Shown here piece after piece: positions 22,013-32,780 of a stretch of DNA of 64,000 bases. Numbering within the stretch: the first letter of the stretch is position 1; each line of letters starts with the position of its first letter. The notes below the pieces were generated by a model. It saw only the letters and a list, made by a program, of their open reading frames with translations. It was not told the origin of the DNA and searched no databases. The translations under genes were made by a program, and so were the position numbers. Source of the stretch: Simmondsia chinensis (taxonomy: Eukaryota > Streptophyta > Magnoliopsida > Caryophyllales > Simmondsiaceae); the NCBI GenBank assembly GCA_018398585.1, contig JAGTTD010000009.1:16063193-16127192 (forward strand). The letters run 5' to 3'.

Positions 22013-22532
22013 CTTGTCTATGATGAATGGTCAACATCTTGAGTATTTATTTTTTTTTCTCCTCTGGGTTTTTTCCCCTTTCTTTTTTGTATCAGCATAT
22101 ACTATACAGTCAGAAGGAGCAATTGAGTGCTGGAGTGGGAAACAACTGGATTGACGGCTAGAAGGATCATGCCAGCAAAGATGTATGTCATTTTGAATTC
22201 ACAAATAAGAGATGGAGTTGTTTTTTTTTCCATTTGAATTAATGCGTCTCTGAGTTGGTCCATGTTGTTAAGGATTTCACATGTGAGTCTAGTAAAAAAA
22301 ATCACATATTGGGACTGTGAGAAAGAAGATTTCAGCATATAAACGTAGTATGTTACTCTATTTATTACCAATTGGTTTTAAGATGAAATCCTACTTGGGC
22401 TTATATGTAGATCTCCTGTATGCAAACTCCATAGATTGGGCCTATAACCTAGTGGATTTTCACATTTATCTTCCATTTTCTTTCCTTTTTCAATTTGCAG
22501 CATAGTCGAGAGAGAGGAGATTTGAACTCATG
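22013..22532. other. No gene recognised
   Basis: AT- and T-rich DNA. A CAG-bounded stretch at about 22097-22180 could be an exon fragment but has a stop in each plausible frame. Confidence 0.3.
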
Positions 22533-22549
22533 ATCTCTTATTGTAGGGT
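22533..22549. repeat. Target-site duplication (left) of the split 5S SINE
   Basis: ATCTCTTATTGTAGGGT, 17 bp, repeated exactly at 28559-28575, six kilobases away on the other side of the nested chromovirus. Confidence 0.88.
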
Positions 22550-22656
22550 AAGGGTTCATTTACCTAGTGCCAAGGCACCAGATCTCATATTAGAACTTCA
22601 AAGTTAAGCGTGTTTGGTCGAGAGTAGTACTAGGATATGTGACCTTCTGGGAAGTC
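22550..22656 (+). mobile_element. 5S rRNA-headed SINE, first part (split by the chromovirus)
   Basis: 5S-like head: GGCACCAGATCTCATATTAG, AACTTCAAAGTTAAGCGTG (box A), GTCGAGAGTAGTACTAGG and a diverged box C GGATATGTGACC, ending GGGAAGTC where the LTR element begins. The sequence continues at 28414 with CTCGTGTTGCCAACCC, which matches the true 3' end of 5S rRNA better than the younger copies do. This copy is therefore closer to the founding 5S/LINE junction. Confidence 0.9.
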
Positions 22657-23058
22657 TGTTATGAATCGATGAATTTTAATTGTAATTTTGGTTGTCTCTT
22701 TGGTTATGGTTCCCATTGTTGAGTTGTAATGTTTCAAATGTTGGTTGAGTAGGAATTGGCGCCATAGGGGGCTCGGTTGGTCAAGCACGGGTCAAACTTG
22801 GCGGTTGTGCAGTTTTTGTTCCAAAAGATCGTTCGAGTCAGTTAAGGTAGTTGGCTAGGTTCAATGTTTGTAATTTTGTATAAATAGGCTCTTAAGCTTG
22901 TATTTCATGCATTCAATCAATAAAATTCAGAATTCCTTTTGGAATTTCTCTTTCTTTTCTCATCTCCTTCTCTATTTCTCATCCCCTTTCACTTCTTTTC
23001 TCATCTCATCTCTTTCTTCTACAAGGTTAGACTTTCAATTTCTAATTGGAAGTTAACA
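22657..23058 (+). repeat. 5' LTR of the chromovirus
   Basis: Begins TGTTATGAATCG and ends AGTTAACA. Contains a TATAAATA box at 22879-22886, an AATAAA-like signal near 22919 and a CT-rich 3' part. Confidence 0.95.
22876..22888 (+). promoter_or_regulatory. LTR TATA box
   Basis: TTGTATAAATAGG in the LTR, followed about 30 bp downstream by GCATTCAATCAAT. The same box is kept in the 3' LTR at about 28225-28237. A Pol II start is expected 25-35 bp downstream. Confidence 0.7.
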
Positions 23059-23060
23059 AT

Positions 23061-23073
23061 TGGTATCAGAGCC
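23061..23073 (+). other. Primer binding site (tRNA-Met type)
   Basis: TGGTATCAGAGCC, two bases after the LTR end, is the usual plant site complementary to the initiator tRNA-Met 3' end. Confidence 0.92.
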
Positions 23074-23096
23074 AGTTCAAGCAATCAATTGATTGA

Positions 23097-24483
23097 TTGA
23101 GGCTGGCAAAAGCAAAGAAAAACATGATCGAAGGTGTTAGAACCAGATCAGGAGCTGGAGGAGCAAATGCATCTGGTCCAGATACTTATGTTGCTACGGT
23201 TGCAGGTTCTGGTGCAGATGCCACAATTGATCACGACCGGGATCTATATGACAAGCTCGAGCAGCTAAATGCTAAGTTCAATCAGCAATATGTCGAGTTT
23301 AAGTAGCAGAATGACAGCATTCAGCAGTTGATAAGGATGCAGCAGCAGTTTATGGAAAAGGAAACGAATAAGGAAAATCGGTTGCAACAAATTGAGGTGA
23401 AGCTTGTGCAACTGCAAGATCAGGTTAATAAGCAAGGAGAAACAAGTGTCAATGCAATCCTAAAGCCTGCGAGTCAGATCCTTCAATCTGTTGAAGCAGA
23501 TCAGCAGCAAAGCAAGGCAGACAAAAATGAAGAAGTGTGTAAGGCTCGAGGAAAATCTCCGACGTTGCAACCTGATGTAGGACCTTCAATTCACATCAGT
23601 TCAGCTGAGAATCAACCTTTACAACCCGAAATTGATGTAGATAATTAGGATCGTGCCTCAGGACAAGTACAATGCAAATCAATTGCCTTGAATGCAGATC
23701 ACAATGTCAGGCCACAGAATTCTGTTTTGCATCACAGGGTTGAAATTGATGAGTTCAAGCATCTTGATAGACCACCTGATCGGCACTTCCAGCATAGATC
23801 TGTGAGTAATGACAACACATCTGGTGGTAAGAGTGGTGATTACAGGAAGCCAAGAGTGGAAATAGATCCTTTTGATGGTAGACAACCGGAATCATGGCTA
23901 AGGAGATGTGATCGGTATTTTCTGTATTATAACATACCTGAAGATGAAAAGCTCCAATTAGCCGCAGTACATTTACATGGTGATCATGAAGTATGGTATT
24001 ATAGTTTATTGAAGAGTAAAGCTCATCTTTCTTGCGGCCAATTCGTAGAAGAAATGTGTGAATGTTATGGAGAAGGTGAATCAACGGATGTTGTGGATAG
24101 ATTTAACAAGTTGTCCCCAACCTCAACAGTGAGAGAGTATATGATCAGATTTGAGAACTTCAGAGCCAACTTGCTGTCAGTTTTGTCCATAGCTCCTGAG
24201 GATGCTGAATCTTATTATGTCTCATGTTTTGTGAGTGGATTGAAGCCAAGGATCAAGAATAGGGTGAAAGCCTGGACCTAAGACATTGTCGAGTACTTAC
24301 AACAAGGCAAAGTTGATTGAAGCTACTCAAGTTCAACCAAGTGACAAGAATAAGCAGCACGGCAGTAAGTTCAGACCACAGCAGGGGAGTAATTCTAGTT
24401 ATGGTTTTAAGCGAGCTGTTGACAGGAGCTCAGTGAGGTTATGCTTTCGTTGTAACCAACCATATCAGCCGGGTCATAGGTGC
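23097..24483 (+). pseudogene. Chromovirus gag (capsid and zinc knuckle), broken
   Basis: Gag forms the cytoplasmic particle. The N-terminal region is Gln/Lys-rich and coiled-coil-like (LIRMQQQFMEKET..). A retrotransposon capsid core follows at about 23850-24270: SWLRRCDRYF, KLQLAAVHLHGDHEVWYYSL and REYMIRFENFRANL. The zinc knuckle CFRCNQPYQPGHRC is at 24442-24483. TAG stops interrupt the frame at 23304 and 23646 and a frameshift lies at about 24272-24280. No ATG is certain; 23121 (MIEGVRTRSG) matches the start style of the related element at 32781 (MASGVTTRSG). Confidence 0.85.
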
Positions 24484-24489
24484 AAAACT

Positions 24490-27400
24490 CAAGCATTAAT
24501 GTATGCAAAAGGGTCCCGTGCTGGTGCTGATTCTGGCAGTGACAATTCAGATGCAGAAAATGACAGTGTTGGTCTTACTTCTCAAGATGAATTGAGTGAT
24601 GATGAAGTGGAGATATCAATGAAGGCATTGACCGGTAGTGGAGCTCATAATACCATCAAAATCAGAGGCAAGGCTGGAAAAAACTCCATCATTGTTCTTA
24701 TTGATAGTAGGAGTACACATAGTTTTGTTGATCCAAAGTTGATTAAGAGGGTAAGGCATGAGGTGACAAAGACTCACCCATTGGCGGTGATGGTGGCTGA
24801 TGGCAACTCCCTAACAACTCAAAATAAGTGCCTAGCATTCCCATGGTCTATGCAAGATCATCAATTCACTTTTGATTTTAGAGTTCTTCCCTTGGGAGGT
24901 TGCGATATGGTGCTAGGTGTGAATTGGATGAGAACCTTCAACCCGATTGTGTTTGATTTTGATAAAATGACCATGGCATTTGAGGTTCATGGCACCAAAG
25001 TATCTTTGCAAGGCATATCAAAGGAAGCTCGGCTCAAGTTGATTGATGGTAAACGATTACAAGGTGGAATCAAGAAGAAAGCAATACAACGGATTGGGCA
25101 TTTGTTTATGATCGCCTCTGTGGAGCTGCAGCCAGATGTTTAGCCAGAAGTTCAGGCCTTAGTGGAAGGGTTTGGGGACATTTTTGAGCAACCTAAGTGT
25201 CTTCCTCCTCAAAGGAGTGTGGACCATGCCATTCCCTTGCGTGCAAATGCTGATCCGGTCAAGATCAGGCCCTACCAGTATGCTCATGGCCAAAAGGCAG
25301 AAATTAAGAGGCAGGTTGAGGAGCTACTTCACATGAGTTTCATTAGACCAAGCCATAGTCCTTTTGCTTCACCTGTGATCCTCGTGAAGAAGAAAGATGG
25401 CTCGGCTAGAATGTGCATCGATTATCGGCAGTTGAATGCCTTGACAGTGAAGGATAAGTTTCCCATTCCCGTCATAGATGATTTGCTTGACGAGTTATAT
25501 GGGTCATGCTTCTTCTCTAATCTTGACTTGAGACAGGGGTATCATCAAATCAGAGTTCTCAAGCAGGATATATACAAGATTGCTTTTCAAACTCATCATG
25601 GGCATTTCGAGTTTGTTGTTATGCCTTTTGGCCTAACAAATGCTCCGGCCACGTTTCAAGCAGCAATGAATGATGTTTTCAAGCCTTTTCTGAGGAGATC
25701 ATTGTTGTTTTCTTCGATGACATACTGATTTACAGCTCCACTTATGAAGATCACCTCGCTCACCTTAGACAAGTCTTTGTGGTGATGCGGCAACACATGT
25801 TCTTTGCGAAGTTGTCCAAGTGTTCATTTGCTCAGACCAAGCTTAAGTATTTGGGCCATGTCATCTCTCAAGAAGGGTGTCTACCGATCCGACTAAGATC
25901 CAAGAAATGCAGGATTGGCCAATTCCAATCACCTTGAAGCAATTGAGAGGCTTTTTGGGATGGACCGGGTATTATAGAAAATTCATCAAGGGATATGGTT
26001 CAATTGCTAAACCTTTAACAAAACTCTTGAAGAAGGATGCATTTACATGGAATGAGAGGTCTCAGGTTGCATTTGAAGCTCTTAAATCCGCTATGTGTGC
26101 TGCACTAGTGTTGGCAATTCCAAACTTTACCGAGAGCTTTGTTTTGGAGACCGATGCAAGTGGTACTGGTATTGGGGCTGTTCTTTCCCAACATGGAAGG
26201 CCTATTGCTTACTTGAGTCAAGCTCTTAGTCCCAAGCATCAAGCTATGTCGACTTATGAGAGAGAATATCTAGCAATCCTTCTAGCCATTGAGAAATGGA
26301 GACACTACTTGGATGGTCACAAGTTCATCATTCGAACGGATCACCAAAGCCTCAAGTATCTCCTTGAGCAAAAGATTGTGACGGGAATTCAAAAGAAAGG
26401 CTTGATGAAGATGCTTGGCCTTGATTATGACATTCAGTATAGAAGGGGCAAAGACAATGCTGCAGCCGATGCTTTGTCTAGGAAATTTGAAGATGCTGAA
26501 GTGGGTTACTGCAGTGCTATAACCATGGTAGTTCCTTCTTGGATGGAAGAGATTTATAAGACATATGAGGGTGATTCTTTTGCCCAAGATTGTGTTGCTA
26601 CTGCTCTTGTGAATGGTGCAAAAAAATGCAATCTGGATGCTGGTATTTCTGTGCAGAGAGGCTTGATCAGAATCCATGGTAGGCTGTACATTGGATCAGC
26701 AACTGATTTGAGGAATCAGGTTATACAGGCCTCTCATGATGCAGCTTGGGGTGGTCATGCCGGTATAGAAGGCACTTATCAAAGAGTGAAAGCTTACTTT
26801 AGTTGTCCAAGCTTGAAAAAAGAAGTGAGTGAGTATGTGAAGGCTTGTGAAGTATGTCAACAAACCAAGTTGGGAGATCATCGTTGCAAGGGTCTACTTC
26901 AACCACTTCCCATTCCGGATGGAGCATGAATTAACATTAGCATGGATTTCATTGAGGGGTTGTCGAGGTTTGAAGGCAAGGAGGTCATATGGGTGGTGGT
27001 GGATCGTTTCACCAAATATAGCCATTTCATTGCTCTTGCTCGACCTGTTACCGCTGAAAAATTGGCAAGGATTTTCCTTGACAACATTTATAAACTACAT
27101 GGATTGCCTCAATCCATTGTGTCAGATCGTGACAAGATTTTCACAAGCACATTTTGGAGGGAATTGTTCAAATTGATGGGAACCACATTGGCACTTAGTT
27201 CCTCTTATCATCCTCAAACAGATGGCCAAACCGAACGAGTCAACCAATGTGTAGAACAATACCTTCGGAGTATGGTTTTCTTAAGGCCTAGGGAGTAGAA
27301 TCATTGGCTTTCTTTAGCGGAGTATTGGTTCAACACTCACTTTCATGCATCAATTGGCACTTCACCTTTCCAAGCCTTGTATGGCTATCCTCCTCCCTCA

Positions 27401-27985
27401 CCAATGCTGCTGCAACAACCGGGAGGGTTTGATTCTACAGCAATGAACCTGGTGCAGTAGAGGCAGCAGATGTTACAGGCACTTAAGGATAATCTCCAAC
27501 AAGCTCGGGCACGAATGAAATTTTATGCAGACAAAAAGAGGGTAGACAAAAGCTATGAAGTCGGAGATATGGTCTACCTTAAATTACAACCGTATAGAAA
27601 GTCTTCCTTGGCTGTTAGGCGAAATGTCAAGCTAAGTGCCCGTTTCTTTGGCCCATACAAAGTCTTGGAGAAAATTGGCAATGTTGCTTACAAGCTTGAC
27701 TTACCTTCGCATTCATACATTCACCCTGTGTTTCATGTTTCCCTACTTAAAACGCAGGTCAAGAAAGGAGCTGAAGTTGCTCGAAAGCCACCTGAAGCAG
27801 AGTCTAATGGCATGATGCTGTTGCAACCTGCTGCTGTTAAGGCTCGGAGAATTCTGTAGAGTGATCAAGGTGCTGCGTAGGAGGTGTTGGTGAATTGGAG
27901 CAACTTGAACAAAAGCTTGGTGACTTGGGAAAATTGCAAAATCTTGAAGAGCCAATTTCCAAATTTTACTTCTTGAGGACAAGAA
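24490..27985 (+). pseudogene. Chromovirus pol: protease, RT, RNase H, integrase, chromodomain
   Basis: The protease site at about 24700 reads LIDSRST where families have DSG(S/T), so the catalytic glycine is replaced by Arg. RT shows KKDGSARMCIDYRQLN, FSNLDLRQGYHQIRV, MPFGLTNAPATFQ and, after a single-base frameshift near 25695, the catalytic FDD motif. A second shift lies near 25880. RNase H has ETDASGTGIGAVL, TYEREYLAI and RTDHQSLKYLL. Integrase has the CEVCQQTK zinc-site end (about 26850), MDFIEGL, SDRDKIFTS and QTDGQTERVN. The GPYKVLEKIG..YKLDLP region leads to a chromodomain (VLVNWSNLNKSLVTWEN, 27880-27970), which targets integration to particular chromatin. In-frame stops: 25141, 26927, 27296, 27458, 27857 and 27878. 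Confidence 0.93.
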
Positions 27986-27989
27986 GTTT

Positions 27990-28005
27990 CTCAAGAGGGA
28001 GGGAA
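27990..28005 (+). other. Polypurine tract
   Basis: CAAGAGGGAGGGAA directly before the 3' LTR, preceded by CTTGAGGACAAGAAGTTTCT. The same arrangement precedes the 3' LTRs at 35038 and 47471. Confidence 0.9.
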
Positions 28006-28408
28006 TGTTATGAATCGATGAATTTTAATTGTAATTTTGATTGTATCTTCGGTTATGGTTTCCATTGTTGAGTTGTAATGTTTCAAATGTTGATTGAGTA
28101 GGAATTGGTGCCATAGGGGGGTTCGGTTGGTCAAGCATAGGTCAAACTTGGCGGTTGTGTAGTTTTGGCGCCAAAAGATTTTTTGAGTCGGTTAAGGTAG
28201 TTGGCTAGGTTCAATGTTTGCAATTTTGTATAAATAGGCTCTTAAGCTTGTATTTCATGCATTCAATCAATGAAATTCAGAATTCCTTTTGGAATTTCTC
28301 TCTCTTTTCTCATCTCCTTCTCTATTTCTCATCCCCTTTCACTTCTTTTCTCATCTCATCTCTTTCTTCTACAAGGTTAGACTTTCGATTTCTAATTGGA
28401 AGTTAACA
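28006..28408 (+). repeat. 3' LTR of the chromovirus
   Basis: TGTTATGAATCG to AGTTAACA, followed by the target duplication AAGTC at 28409-28413. Confidence 0.95.
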
Positions 28409-28413
28409 AAGTC

Positions 28414-28558
28414 CTCGTGTTGCCAACCCTGTAAAGTTGGAGGTCCTCGGAAATAGTCTCTCGGCAAGATTACACCCTAACGGGGTAAGGGTGCGTACAT
28501 CCACCCCTCCCAGACCCCGCTTATGCGGGAGCCCTTGAGGTACTGATTCTATTATTGC
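28414..28558 (+). mobile_element. 5S rRNA-headed SINE, second part
   Basis: Continuation of the SINE at 22550: end of the 5S head (CTCGTGTTGCCAACCC), then AGTTGGAGGTCCTCGG, AATAGTCTCTCGGC, TAAGGGTGCGTACATCC, CCCTCCCAGACCCCGC and GGGAGCCCTTGAGG, ending TACTGATTCTATTATTGC before the 17-bp target duplication. The joined SINE would be 252 bp. Confidence 0.9.
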
Positions 28559-28575
28559 ATCTCTTATTGTAGGGT
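28559..28575. repeat. Target-site duplication (right) of the split 5S SINE
   Basis: Exact 17-bp match to 22533-22549. Confidence 0.88.
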
Positions 28576-29027
28576 GTTAAATTGTGAACCGTGGTAGTAT
28601 TCTTTTGACAACTGGACCATGGTTCCAATGGCCTCTTATAGGGGTGTAAACGAGCCAATTTGAACCAAATTAAGCACCCCCTTGTTCGAACTCGAGTTTA
28701 GTGAGTCTCAATGACCTCAAGTTTGAGCTGATCGCTTTGATAACAACCCTCAAATAGCATCTACATAAGAAGTCCAACAAAAAGGCTTCAGGGGTCCGAG
28801 ATGCATCTCGCCACTGAGATCCATTTTGGGCTATAGCTGCATCCGAGTGCGACCTCATCTCGTCACCAAGATGCTGTCTAAATTGTGACCAAACACTGCA
28901 ACAAAAACCCGGAACGGAGAATCTCGGCCCTAAGAAGAATCACGCCCCGAGTTACAAAACTCGCCCAAGAACCTATCAACCTCAACTATCCGTCACAATG
29001 CACAAGGAAACAACTACTTGAGAACCT
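28576..29027. other. Unassigned; one hAT-like end and possible divergent LTR sequence
   Basis: At 28638 a TAGGGGTGTAAACGAGCC block matches the terminal repeat of the hAT-like element at 40079, but no partner end is seen. From about 28780 to 29020 there are repeated CTCG/CCGAG words that could be a divergent part of the Athila LTR (not alignable with the 3' LTR). Confidence 0.35.
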
Positions 29028-30181
29028 ATTGATCGGGAGAGGCACGGACGTACCCTAAAGAACGCCCCACCTAAAAATGGAGAGGGGGAGACCTATTTTC
29101 CCATCTTTTACCGTGCCGCCTCTCATCCTCTCCTTACTGAAGCCGCTACGAGGTCTAAGGGGTTCTCAAATGCTGAAGCGCAGGTGGTCAGAAAACTGGG
29201 GATATCAAAGCAAGGATCAACGTCAATATCAATTGGGGGAGTCTTCAAATCCTTAGTTTTATCATTATTGTTTTCTTTCTAGAATTTCATGATGTTTAGA
29301 ACTCCCATGGAGGAGTAGACTTTTAGTTTAGGGATGAAGGATGGGTAGCCGTCCGTATCCCAGATTTAATTTTATTGTAAACAATAGTTTTGTTATGTTA
29401 TATACACACCCCTGTGGGGAATTTATGATCGTTTTTTTTTTTTTTGGTTTTCTTTGTATGAGCTTGTAGCCATATTAAGATTTCCAAATTATTAGCGTTA
29501 GTCTACAAGCTTGTAGCCTAGACCATAACATAACTAGTTTTCATGGGTGGTTGGGGTTGAGGCTGTACCCAACCGTTAACATAATCTTTTACACAAATTT
29601 ATATTTGGTTAGGAGTGACAAAGGAATTTGTTAGTGCTATTGAGATAGTCCATGCTACACCTAGGGTAATACGATGGACACCCTTAGACTAGTTTATTAC
29701 CCTTAACCCTAACTTAATTTTTAATTTGGGTTTACTATTGAATAAGGAACAATAAAGGAATTAAGCAGTGCTAACGAGATAACCTATGCTAAACATAGGA
29801 TGATATGATAGGTTATTCCTTTAGATTAGTTCATTACCCTAAACCCCAGTTTAAATACTAACCCAAACTTAGTGCTTGTAGGTTAAGCCTCCTAAACCAT
29901 TGTCTAGTAGAATATAATGAGAGGATATGAGTAAAACTACCCTGAATTCATTCCTTGAACTAATCTCAATTGAATTGACACTTTTAATTTATTGTCAGTT
30001 TTGCTATTTTAGTTAACAAATCCTTTAAACCAACTCAAAACTCGATTTCAACAGCTTGTTAACGACTAAATCTAACTTGACTTTGATTCGCGGTGGATAA
30101 GACATGCATACTAGACGAAGTTATAACGAACTCATACACTCGCGTGTAGACAGTTTTAAAACGCTCTTTTAAAACACATCA
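29028..30181 (+). repeat. 5' LTR of the Athila-like element (partial)
   Basis: Aligns with the 3' LTR from GATCGGGAGAGGCA onward to ATTTCCAAATTATTAGCG, then continues about 690 bp further to a CACATCA end just before the primer site. The start of the LTR is missing or too diverged to align. Confidence 0.75.
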
Positions 30182-30188
30182 TGTTTTT

Positions 30189-30207
30189 TTTGCGCCATTG
30201 TCGGGGA
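30189..30207 (+). other. Primer binding site (tRNA-Asp type, Athila/Tat style)
   Basis: TTTGCGCCATTGTCGGGGA corresponds to the TGGCGCCGTTGCCGGGGA-type site typical of Athila and Tat elements, with a few mismatches. Confidence 0.75.
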
Positions 30208-30378
30208 ATCGATAGGCTAAGTTGATTTAGAAATTAACGAGTTATTTTCTATTTTTATTTTTATTTTCTTTGTTTTAAAAAAAAATAAAAGGAAAAAAAC
30301 CAACTTATTTTTTGTTAGTTTATTTTTTTTCATTTTTGTTTATTTCATTTAATTATTTTAATTAATTTTTTTTTCATT
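30208..30378. other. AT-rich leader of the Athila-like element
   Basis: T/A-rich untranslated leader with long T and A runs directly before the gag start. Confidence 0.5.
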
Positions 30379-31892
30379 ATGACTAACTTCACACCGCTTA
30401 CAATTAGGGACCACTTCATTCCCCAAATGTGCGTCACATCCACCAGGGTTACGTTACCTGCCTTGGATAATGCTAACTTCAAACTTAAGTGTGGGATCAT
30501 CAACATGCTTCCCACTTTCTATGGGAAACCAATTGAGAGCCCATTCGAGCACATTGACACGTTCCTTGAAATTTGTGAAACTTGCCATTATCAAAGTGTC
30601 TCGTATAATGCAGTTAGACTACGTCATTTTCAGTTTTCGTTAAAAGACATAGCTAAGAGGTGGTTTCAATCCTTACCCAGGGGTGAAATTAGCGCTTGGA
30701 ATGACCTCCTACAGAGCTTCCTAGTTAAGTTTTTCCTTAAAGCTAGAACGATGGCTATTAGGCACACTATAAATAATTTCGAACAAAAGGACTAGGAGCA
30801 ATTCCACGAAAGTTGGAACAGATTTAAGGAACTTCTTAGAAGTTGTCCCATCCATGGGTCACCCAAGTGGGCTCTTGTTCAGAACTTTTATGATGGTCTT
30901 AGTGCTTCGAACAAACAAATGGTTAATGCTTCATGCGGGGGAGCATTTAACCAGTAAGATGAGGATGAGGCTTGGACCCTGTTTGAGCGCCTCGGCGAAC
31001 AATCTCTCGATCAAGCCTCTTCTATGAGGGTGGTTAGAGGGGGCACGCATGGTGTCTACGAAGTAGCACACAACGATGATGTCAACCTTAGACTAGACGC
31101 CCTTAGTAGGTAGATGGATCAGATTTTAAACTTGCATGTGAATCCTACTAATGTGCGCCTGGTCAATGCAGTTGAGTCATCAAGTGGTACTACTCCGTGT
31201 GAAATTTATTCGGGTGAGGACCATTCTGTGCTTAATTGTTTATATGCATCACAATTTCCCGAATACGCGCAGGAGCAGGTTCATGTAGCTCAGGGATATT
31301 TGGGAAATAGTGACCCGTTCTCCAACACCTATAATCCCAAGTGGCGCAATCATTCGAACTTCCCGTGGAAGCAGAATGCCAATCAAAATCAACCCACGAG
31401 ACAACAAGATATCGGCTTTGTAAGTAACGTGCACTCTCCCATCTTTCAGGGAGGGCACAGGTATGATGTTTGGCCTCACTCTAATGTTACTCATGATTAC
31501 CCTCCTTCACCTCGAGGATATACATCACAGTTCAAGGAGCGCATACTCCACCCTATGGAGGGCACCACACAACTAGTTTGATCTCACTCGCAACCTATCG
31601 CCAAATTAGTGAACCAGATAGGACAGTTGACCCGCGCACTGAATAGGATAGAGGAAGGGAGGTTATCCTCCCAACAACTCATAAATTGCACAGGATCAAC
31701 TAGTTTTAACCAATGAGCAAGCTCAAGTTGTGTTGGTTTTGGGAGAGGTTAAAGTTGAGGCCGAAACTGAGAAAGATGTGACTCCCCCTCCCACTGTTTA
31801 TTGGGAGGGATCACGAGAAAGGGCCTTTGAACCAGTTGTCCCTTTTCCTTCAGCTGTTATAGGACTGAAGAAGAAGGATGACCCAAAGAGGG
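30379..31892 (+). pseudogene. Athila-type gag, broken
   Basis: The ATG at 30379 opens MTNFTPLTIRDHF. The capsid domain includes FYGKPIESPFEHIDTFLEIC, LRHFQFSLKDIAKRWFQSLP and WNDLLQSFLVKFF, the retrotransposon gag domain as found in Athila/Tat elements. In-frame stops lie at 30793 (TAG), 30955 (TAA), 31111 (TAG) and 31579 (TGA), with a frameshift near 31690. The later part (31730-31890) is acidic and Lys-rich (GLKKKDDPKRV). The reading frame is cut at 31893 by the nested LTR and resumes at 35640. Confidence 0.82.
31888..31892. repeat. 5-bp target duplication (left) of the nested LTR element
   Basis: GAGGG, repeated at 35635-35639. Confidence 0.88.
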
Positions 31893-32477
31893 TGTTATGT
31901 CCCGAGGATCCGAAGTATGAGCTGTTGGTGCCTGAGTTCTGACTTACTGCTGTTGTGTGTTTCTACTGCAATGGGCTGCTGCGTGCTGCTGTTAGTTGTT
32001 GTTTAGCTTAGTAAATGATGTATGAGTTTAGTAGCGGCATTGTTATGGCATTAGTTGTGCATTGTATTGTCCTAAGCTGTTGAAGTGTAATAAGCTGCTG
32101 CAGAGGTAGTTATGCAGCAGGGTCTATTAGGTGTGGTGTGTTGGCGCCAAAATAGGTTTTAAATGTTAGTTAGCTATATTTCTAGATGCTTCTAGATGTT
32201 TTCTAAGTTGGTTAGCTTGAGTAAGTCTAGATGCAATGTATTTGCTTGCTTAAGCTTGCCTATAAGTAGTAGGAAGTGTAATAATTCAAGATCATTCAAT
32301 CCATTTACAACAAAATATCTCATTTGAGGTTAAACTTCTCTCTCTCATCTAACTCTCTCTATTTGTCATCCCTAATTCTCTAATTTCTCATCTCAATTCC
32401 CTTCTTTCTCATCTTATACTCTCAATCTATCTCAATTTTACTTAGCTTATGTTTGGAAATCGATCCCGAGCACAACA
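31893..32477 (+). repeat. 5' LTR of the nested element
   Basis: TGTTATGTCCCGAG to GAGCACAACA. Contains CTGCTG-rich U3 words and a CT-rich end. About 30 bp upstream of the CATTCAATCC region is a TATAAGTAG box near 32269. Confidence 0.92.
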
Positions 32478-32479
32478 AT

Positions 32480-32492
32480 TGGTATTTGAGCC
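32480..32492 (+). other. Primer binding site (tRNA-Met type, mutated)
   Basis: TGGTATTTGAGCC differs from the TGGTATCAGAGCC of the element at 22657 at two positions. Confidence 0.8.
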
Positions 32493-32780
32493 TCGTTTGG
32501 CTTCCAATCGAGTGCGTAATTGAAAAAAAAAACAAAAAAATCAAATTCAGAGCTGATTTTGTTGATCAGGTTTTGAACTCAGTAAATTCAGATCGATTCA
32601 GGATAATCTGATCAAAATCAATTCAGATTTGTGATTTCAAATCTGATCCTGAAATTTAAGAAAAAAAGAAATTGCAGTGAAAGCTGCGTGATCTCGTTTG
32701 TTCGGATTTTTATAGACTCAGATCATCAGTGTAATCAATCAGCATTGATCAATTCAAATTGTGAAGTCCAAGAGTGGATT

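Larger units (their letters stand above)
22657..28408 (+). mobile_element. Ty3/gypsy chromovirus-type LTR retrotransposon, structurally complete but decayed
   Basis: TG...CA LTRs of about 402 and 403 bp, a 5-bp target duplication AAGTC (22652-22656 and 28409-28413), a tRNA-Met-type primer site and a polypurine tract define the ends exactly. The order is gag, protease, reverse transcriptase, RNase H, integrase, chromodomain. The LTRs differ at about 22 positions by eye (roughly 94-95% identity), so the insertion is not recent. The coding region carries eight in-frame stops and three frameshifts and cannot make a polyprotein. It sits inside a 5S-headed SINE. Confidence 0.96.

Noticed and set aside
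26282..26677. 131-codon minus-strand ORF within the chromovirus
   Set aside because: Antisense to the RNase H and integrase region; no independent signal.
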